From: Rossellomorea aquimaris
GTDB lineage: Bacteria; Bacillota; Bacilli; Bacillales; Bacillaceae_B
Assembly: GCF_003315075.1 (NCBI RefSeq)
Contig: NZ_QNRJ01000006.1
Span: 1 to 64,000 of the forward strand
Length of the DNA: 64,000 bases
Reading direction: 5' to 3'
The number at the start of each line of letters is the position of its first letter. Within the stretch, counting starts at the first letter, position 1. A program made the position numbers and the translations under genes. Below the pieces are notes generated by a model, which saw only the letters and a program-made list of their open reading frames with translations, had not been told where the DNA came from and did not search any database. Below are positions 62,154 through 64,000 of the stretch, one piece after another.

Positions 62154-62675
62154 TTATTCATCCAGCCACTCTTTCCGTTTTCGGAGAAGATAGTTCCTGA
62201 GTGGAAATGCCACAACTATATAAAACAATACATTAAGGACCAATGTCGGCCACAAACGCCAGTCCACGAACTGCATGAACGTCAAATCAGTCCGTTGGAT
62301 AATTAAATTGATCTGATACACCAAAAACTCCAAGACGGAAAGATTCACAAGTGAAATCATTCCCAATACAAAGAGGTTATTATGTAGGATCCTCATCATC
62401 TGATGGGATAAAAAGATGACAAATGGGAAGAGCACTAAGTAAATGCCATTGATCTCTGTGTAGTAAATATCAAATAGAAAGCCAAAGATGAAACCATAAA
62501 GCAGGGCAGTGCGGTACTGATAAAACGCACAAATAAAGAACAGCACAATAATCAGAAAATGTGGAACAATGATTTTCTGATCGAACCACTCTTCATTTGG
62601 AAAAAGATGAACAAATAAACTCTCACTGTAAAAGAAAAGCAGAGTCATAAACGGAAGGAGGAGCCTACTGATCAT
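62154..62675 (-). CDS. mreD: Rod shape-determining protein MreD
   Basis: 173 residues from the ATG at 62675, 6 nt after GAGGAGG (starts at 62693 and 62681 lie on the Shine-Dalgarno). Four to six membrane helices; RLLLPFMTLLFFYSESLF and YGFIFGFLFDIYYTEINGIYLVLFPFVIFLSHQ match Bacillus MreD. Membrane part of the elongasome with MreC, RodA and PBP2. Overlaps the mreC end by 11 bp. Confidence 0.93.
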   Translation of the reverse strand: MISRLLLPFMTLLFFYSESLFVHLFPNEEWFDQKIIVPHFLIIVLFFICAFYQYRTALLYGFIFGFLFDIYYTEINGIYLVLFPFVIFLSHQMMRILHNNLFVLGMISLVNLSVLEFLVYQINLIIQRTDLTFMQFVDWRLWPTLVLNVLFYIVVAFPLRNYLLRKRKEWLDE

Positions 62676-63552
62676 TGCCATCCTCCTCAGCATCCGCTTC
62701 CTTTTCCGTCACACCCTGAATGTCACGGTCGATGACCATGACGTGCTCCAGGTGATAGAAATCAGCAGCAGGCTTTACATATGCCGTTTGAGTCAATCCG
62801 TATTGATCCGGCTTTACTTCTTTCACTTCACCGATGACCAGCCCCTTAGGAAATACGCCTCCAAGTCCCGAGGTCATCACTTTAGAGCCTTTGTCGACTT
62901 TCATATCGTTGGAAATCCGTTTAACCAAAATTTCTTTTTTATCACTGTCGTACCCTTCGATCCACCCGTTTATATCTTGTTCTTTCCCTTGTATCACAGT
63001 GGAAATCCGGTTTTTTGTGTTATTGGTGGAAATTAATTCAACCGTAGATGAAAATTCATTTACGCTTTTAATCTTTCCGATCAATCCAGCCGATGAAATG
63101 ACGGCCATGTCTGATTTAATCCCGTTCACTTCTCCTTTATCAATCGTTAGGAGCTCTTGCCAGCGATCAGGATTCCTTGCAATGACGGTAGCTTGAATCG
63201 TGTTATAGGCACGAAGGTCTTCCTTCTTTTCAAGGACTGCCCTTAATTCATTATTATCTTGTTTCAGGTCTTTCACCTTTGTTTCAAGCTTCACTAATTC
63301 ATCTAAACGCGTTTTCAATTTTTCGTTTTCTGTGTATGTATTTTGAAGATCTTGAACGTTTTCAACAACTCCGGCTACATAGTTAACAGGTTTTGAAACC
63401 AATGACTGTCCGAATCCTACCATATCTTTTACAAACTGCTCAGGCCAGCTGATGGCATCTCGCTCCCGCAGAGAAAATCCGATTAATCCCACAAGGACGA
63501 TGACACTGACGAGCAGAATGATCAAACGTTTATTCAGGAAGAATTGTGGCAT
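62665..63552 (-). CDS. mreC: Rod shape-determining protein MreC
   Basis: 295 residues from the ATG at 63552 (GAGGTGTACATC). N-terminal membrane helix (KRLIILLVSVIVLVGLIGF), a coiled coil (about 65-110: NVQDLQNTYTENEKLKTRLDELVKLETKVKDLKQDNNELRAVLEKKEDL), then the paired beta-barrel domain (120-275) with AVISSAGLIGKIKSVNEFSSTVELIS and SGLGGVFPKGLVIGEV. Extracytoplasmic scaffold of the lateral-wall synthesis complex. Confidence 0.95.
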   Translation of the reverse strand: MPQFFLNKRLIILLVSVIVLVGLIGFSLRERDAISWPEQFVKDMVGFGQSLVSKPVNYVAGVVENVQDLQNTYTENEKLKTRLDELVKLETKVKDLKQDNNELRAVLEKKEDLRAYNTIQATVIARNPDRWQELLTIDKGEVNGIKSDMAVISSAGLIGKIKSVNEFSSTVELISTNNTKNRISTVIQGKEQDINGWIEGYDSDKKEILVKRISNDMKVDKGSKVMTSGLGGVFPKGLVIGEVKEVKPDQYGLTQTAYVKPAADFYHLEHVMVIDRDIQGVTEKEADAEEDGNDQ

Positions 63553-63730
63553 GATGTACACCTCAACCTTTTCTCATTCTAGTAAATACTATATCAAAAA
63601 TCGCTTGTTTTTGATATCATTCGTCAAAATATTCATGGTTGCTCGAAAAAAGATGGGGCCGACCTTAAGGCCAACCAAGCACCCTTAAGGAAACGTCCCC
63701 CATTCATTATTCACTATCTATTATTGTTAA

Positions 63731-64000
63731 TTATTTTCCTCGATTTTTAAAGAGATGGATGTGGTCGAGGGCTTTCCCTGTACCGATTGCCACACAATCC
63801 AGAGGCTCCTCTGCAATGAGGACCGGCATTTTCGTTTCATCACTGATCACTTTGTCAAGATTACGAAGAAGCGCCCCTCCACCTGTCAGCACAATTCCTC
63901 TGTCCATGATGTCAGCTGCGAGTTCCGGCGGTGTTTTCTCTAATGTACTCTTAACGGCATCGACAATCGTGTATACGGTATCACGAAGAGCAGATGCAAT
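63731..64000 (-). CDS. mreB: Rod shape-determining protein MreB, C-terminal end (partial)
   Basis: The last 89 residues are visible, ending at the TAA at 63731-63733; the gene continues past the right edge. The segment [48 protein letters not shown] contains the adenosine-binding GGGALL motif of the actin fold, followed by [24 protein letters not shown]. MreB filaments guide the cell-wall elongation machinery. The 180-bp gap to mreC holds only weak inverted CCTTAAGG motifs. Confidence 0.96.
   Translation of the reverse strand: MASALRDTVYTIVDAVKSTLEKTPPELAADIMDRGIVLTGGGALLRNLDKVISDETKMPVLIAEEPLDCVAIGTGKALDHIHLFKNRGK

Overview
This 64-kb window is chromosomal DNA from an endospore-forming member of the Bacillaceae (Bacillus sensu lato; a Rossellomorea- or marine Bacillus-like genome would fit, but the species cannot be fixed from sequence alone). 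The right 11.5 kb is the classical Bacillus cell-shape, division and sporulation block, read on the minus strand: mreB-mreC-mreD-minC-minD-spoIVFA-spoIVFB-rng-rplU-prp-rpmA-spo0B-obg-pheB-pheA. The middle-left part (9-24 kb) keeps the gene set of the B. subtilis yhcT-yhdB/spoVR neighbourhood: yhcT, yhcU, yhcX, pgcA, yhcY, yhcZ, yhdA, yhdB and spoVR. Unrelated genes are interleaved (an oligo-1,6-glucosidase, a thioredoxin-like protein, an MFS exporter). Strong AGGAGG-type ribosome binding sites, frequent TTG/GTG starts and intrinsic terminators after most transcription units are typical of Firmicutes.

Layout. 1-2 kb is a decayed zone: the 5' end of a class C group II intron sits directly behind the terminator of a small Fbp-like gene, followed by a metal-resistance relic in which pieces of an ArsR repressor, a CadA-type P-ATPase and a CDF exporter are fused. 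2-8 kb holds transport and ketone-body metabolism (CNNM/CorC-type exporter, GntP permease plus 3-hydroxybutyrate dehydrogenase, DASS carboxylate carrier, YczE-like protein). 8-24 kb is the yhc/yhd/spoVR core with the redox-type two-component pair YhcY/YhcZ. 23.5-26 kb groups WrbA, a CatD/MhqP-like DoxX protein with MhqR-like operators, and an aldo-keto reductase, suggesting quinone/aldehyde detoxification. 26-28 kb encodes a HelD-type helicase. 28.6-32.5 kb is a transposable element of about 3.87 kb with 27-bp terminal inverted repeats, a 7-9-bp target duplication, an unusual zinc-ribbon transposase and two passenger genes (PadR regulator plus HAAS-domain membrane protein), inserted exactly at the stop codon of a sensor kinase gene. 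33-41.5 kb holds an ATP-grasp enzyme, MscL, two previously uncalled small membrane ORFs, a LacI regulator, a YodB/YodC-like redox pair and CydDC. 41.8-51.8 kb holds a RocB-like peptidase, a purine permease, an AAC(6')-like acetyltransferase, ldh under two perfect Rex sites, a Gly/Pro-rich protein plus a SIMPL-domain protein, proI and several small enzymes.

Regulatory logic visible in the DNA: Rex boxes precede both ldh and cydDC (NADH/oxygen response), an inverted repeat lies between the YodB-like repressor and its nitroreductase, MhqR-like boxes precede the DoxX gene, cre-like sites precede malL and the DASS carrier, and an L21 leader precedes rplU. Dispersed palindromic repeats occur in at least two families (19.3, 51.96 and 52.25 kb; 10.65 and 28.35 kb), along with a quartet of short palindromes at 8.4-8.6 kb. 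No rRNA, tRNA, CRISPR array or prophage is seen.
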